Source: Candidatus Cloacimonadota bacterium
GTDB lineage: Bacteria; Cloacimonadota; Cloacimonadia; Cloacimonadales; TCS61
Reading direction: 5' to 3'
Length of the DNA stretch: 6,242 nucleotides
Assembly (NCBI GenBank): GCA_030638385.1
Contig: DAOWES010000103.1
Coordinates: 1-6,242, forward strand
Shown piece by piece: positions 4,183 to 6,242 of this stretch. The stretch's first letter is position 1; every line of letters begins with the position of its first letter. The position numbers and the translations under genes are program-made. The notes beneath the pieces were generated by a model. The model saw only the letters and a program-made list of their open reading frames with translations. It searched no databases and was not told where the DNA came from.

Positions 4183-6242
4183 ATGATATTTAAACATATA
4201 GAATTTGATAAAATTATAGAGATATTAAAAGCAGAATGTCATTCTGCTCTTGGTAAAACTATTGTAGGAAAACTTAGGCCATTAACAGATAAAGCAGCGA
4301 TTGAACTACATCTGCAGCTTTCTGCCGAAGCTCAAGGTTTACTTGTAAATAAGATATATTTTAATTTTGAAGATATTTCTGATATATGGGAATTGCTTTT
4401 TAAATTTAGATACGATAATTACAATTATGAAGAATTTTCCCAAATATATAGAAATTTGGCTGTTGCCAATAGTATTGAATTGACAGATGAATATGCCGAA
4501 GAATCTCCTCAAATTTATCAGATAATTTCACAGATTAAATTTTTGGAAAAATTGCAGAAAAGGTATGAACAGATATTTGACCCGGAAGGAAATGTAAAAG
4601 ATTCTGCTTCTCCCAAATTGATGCAGATTCGTGGGCGTATACGAAGAACTAGGAAAGAGATAGTTTCTTTTTTGAATAAACGTGCTGATGAATTGTTTAA
4701 TGAAAGCAAATCTTTTGATAATATTGTTACAAATAGAGATGGCCGATTTATGATTCCTGTAAAGGAAGGTTCGGCAACTTTCATTAAGGGGATTGTGCAT
4801 GGAAGATCATCTTCCAAATCATCTGTCTATATGGAACCTCAAGAAATTGTAAGTCAAAATAACGAATTGGATATTTTGGCAAGTGATGAGAAACAAGAGA
4901 TAAAGAAAATATTTACTCACTACACGCAAGAAATTATGGCGAATAAGGTTGTTATTCAAAATAACACCAAAATATTAGAAAAATTAGATTACCTGTTTGC
5001 GATTGCCCGCTTTGCCAATAGGGTCAACGCAAATGTTCCACATATTTGTGATGAGCTAATTATTGAATTAGAGGAAGCACGTCATCCATTATTGATTGAG
5101 TCTTTTGGTGATGTGAATAAAGTAATCCCCTTTACTTTGCAATTGGGAGACGATTATAAATTATTGATAATATCGGGGCCTAATACAGGTGGGAAAACTG
5201 TTACTCTGAAAAGTGTGGGCTTGTTATCGATTATGGCGCTGAGTGGTTTGCCAATATCGGCATCGGCAGATAGTAAGATCGGCTTGTTCTCTTCATTTTA
5301 TGCAGATATCGGCGATCATCAATCTTTGGAAGATTCGCTAAGTACTTTTTCTTCTCATATAAAAAGTATTAATGAGATGATCCAAAATGGGAATGAAAGA
5401 TCGTTAATTTTAATCGATGAGATTGGAGCTGCTACCGATCCCGAACAAGGATCTGCTTTGGCGCAAGCAATCTTAGAAAAATTAACAAAGATAGGAGTAA
5501 ATGGAGTTATTACCACGCACTATACAGCGTTGAAAATATTTGCGGAACAAAACGAAAACTGTATAAATGCATCGGTGCAATTTGATTCGGAATTGCATAC
5601 TCCGACCTATAAATTTAAACTTGGTTTACCCGGAAACAGTTTTGCTATCGAAGTTGCTGCCAATTTGGGTTTTGATAATGAGCTTATTGAACGGGCAAGA
5701 GGACTAACCGGTGACCAAAATGTGGAACTGACAGAGCTTCTAACTAAAATGACTGAAGAGAAAAAGAAGCTTGGCAGACAAAATTATAAATTTGAATTGA
5801 ATAATGCTCTTTTAAAGCAGAAGATTGCCGAACATCAGCGAAAGGTTGATGAAATAGAGATGAGCAAAAAAGATATTAGAAAAAAATCGATGCAAGATGC
5901 GCGTGAGTATCTTACTCAATTACAAAAAGATCTAAATTTTGAGATCTCTTCAATTAAGCAAGAGGAGAGAGCTCAGCGGAAAAGTAATCTGGAAAAATCT
6001 CTTCAAAGAGTAAATAAGCTTAATCGGGAATTTAGTAAAAAAGAATTTGAAATGCAAGATGATATTTATAAGCCTATTGCAAATCCGGAAATTGGCCAGC
6101 GAGTTTGGGCGAAGAATTTTGATGCTGAAGGTGACATTGTGCAGATTATGTCAAAATCTGCAAAGATAGATATGGATGGAATCTTTTTTACGGTAGATTT
6201 AGATAATTTGTATTATCCAAAAAGTAGGCAGAAAGCTAATCG
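4183..6242 (+). CDS. mutS2: MutS2 ATPase, partial (C-terminal Smr domain beyond right edge)
   Basis: The frame is open from ATG 4183 to the right edge, giving 686 residues. TAA and TAG directly upstream in frame make this the earliest start; the ribosome binding site is weak (GGTAGTGA at 4165-4172). There is no MutS mismatch-recognition domain. The N-terminal core with the lever and clamp regions spans about 1-315, as in MutS2. The ATPase domain has Walker A GPNTGGKT at 332-339 (Lys338), the signature-type STFSSH at 387-392, Walker B LILIDE at 408-413, and TTHY with His446. GLPGNSFAIEVAANLGF follows, then a long charged coiled coil at about 525-630 and a KOW-like segment from about 638 (GQRVWAKNF). 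MutS2 proteins are usually near 785 aa, so roughly 100 residues, including the expected Smr nuclease domain, lie outside. Known family roles are suppression of homologous recombination and splitting of collided ribosomes; which applies here is unknown. Confidence 0.95.
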   Translation, partial: MIFKHIEFDKIIEILKAECHSALGKTIVGKLRPLTDKAAIELHLQLSAEAQGLLVNKIYFNFEDISDIWELLFKFRYDNYNYEEFSQIYRNLAVANSIELTDEYAEESPQIYQIISQIKFLEKLQKRYEQIFDPEGNVKDSASPKLMQIRGRIRRTRKEIVSFLNKRADELFNESKSFDNIVTNRDGRFMIPVKEGSATFIKGIVHGRSSSKSSVYMEPQEIVSQNNELDILASDEKQEIKKIFTHYTQEIMANKVVIQNNTKILEKLDYLFAIARFANRVNANVPHICDELIIELEEARHPLLIESFGDVNKVIPFTLQLGDDYKLLIISGPNTGGKTVTLKSVGLLSIMALSGLPISASADSKIGLFSSFYADIGDHQSLEDSLSTFSSHIKSINEMIQNGNERSLILIDEIGAATDPEQGSALAQAILEKLTKIGVNGVITTHYTALKIFAEQNENCINASVQFDSELHTPTYKFKLGLPGNSFAIEVAANLGFDNELIERARGLTGDQNVELTELLTKMTEEKKKLGRQNYKFELNNALLKQKIAEHQRKVDEIEMSKKDIRKKSMQDAREYLTQLQKDLNFEISSIKQEERAQRKSNLEKSLQRVNKLNREFSKKEFEMQDDIYKPIANPEIGQRVWAKNFDAEGDIVQIMSKSAKIDMDGIFFTVDLDNLYYPKSRQKAN

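Noticed and set aside
4230..4248. Perfect 8-bp inverted repeat AGCAGAAT-GTC-ATTCTGCT early in mutS2
   Set aside because: It encodes AECHSAL in the conserved N-terminal region that fits the MutS2 family, with no T-tract. A regulatory hairpin cannot be excluded, but nothing else supports it.
4518..4817. Two overlapping minus-strand frames of 90-99 codons
   Set aside because: They lie opposite the conserved core of mutS2 and have no ribosome binding site or family signature.

Overview
The window is AT-rich (about one third G+C by eye) bacterial chromosome made of conserved housekeeping genes. Clear GGAGG-type ribosome binding sites on several genes and a membrane-anchored PpiD/SurA-type folding factor suggest a Gram-negative, SD-using bacterium. 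My guess is an uncultured lineage of the FCB supergroup, such as a Cloacimonadota-like organism. That is inference from gene style only; no marker here fixes the taxon.

Layout. (1) 1-400, minus strand: the N-terminal 133 residues of a Qnr-like pentapeptide-repeat protein that runs off the left edge. (2) 415-447: a perfect 14-bp hairpin with a T-tract, terminating the gene to its right. (3) 468-2243, minus strand: a 591-aa PpiD-like periplasmic peptidyl-prolyl isomerase/chaperone. (4) 2244-2767: a 524-bp divergent intergenic region with no convincing gene. It holds a hairpin-forming repeat-like element (2376-2404), a small hairpin and a -35-like box before rpsU. (5) 2768-3436, plus strand: rpsU (ribosomal protein S21) and yqeY, closed by a strong intrinsic terminator at 3461-3489. 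(6) 3568 to the right edge, plus strand: a CvpA-family membrane protein and mutS2, 27 nt apart. mutS2 is cut off before its Smr domain.

How the genes work together. rpsU-yqeY is a widespread pairing, and cvpA next to mutS2 recalls the cvpA-polX-mutS2 cluster of Firmicutes, here without polX. S21 acts in translation initiation, YqeY carries a tRNA-amidotransferase-type domain, and MutS2 proteins have been linked to rescue of collided ribosomes, so a translation theme on the plus strand is possible but unproven. The minus-strand genes concern envelope protein folding (PpiD-like) and possibly topoisomerase protection (pentapeptide protein).

I do not see a convincing undescribed system. The most interesting points are the split of the two parvulin histidines between two degenerate domains in the PpiD-like protein, the cysteine ladder in the pentapeptide protein with a terminator hairpin directly against its ribosome binding site, and the repeat-like element in the intergenic region.
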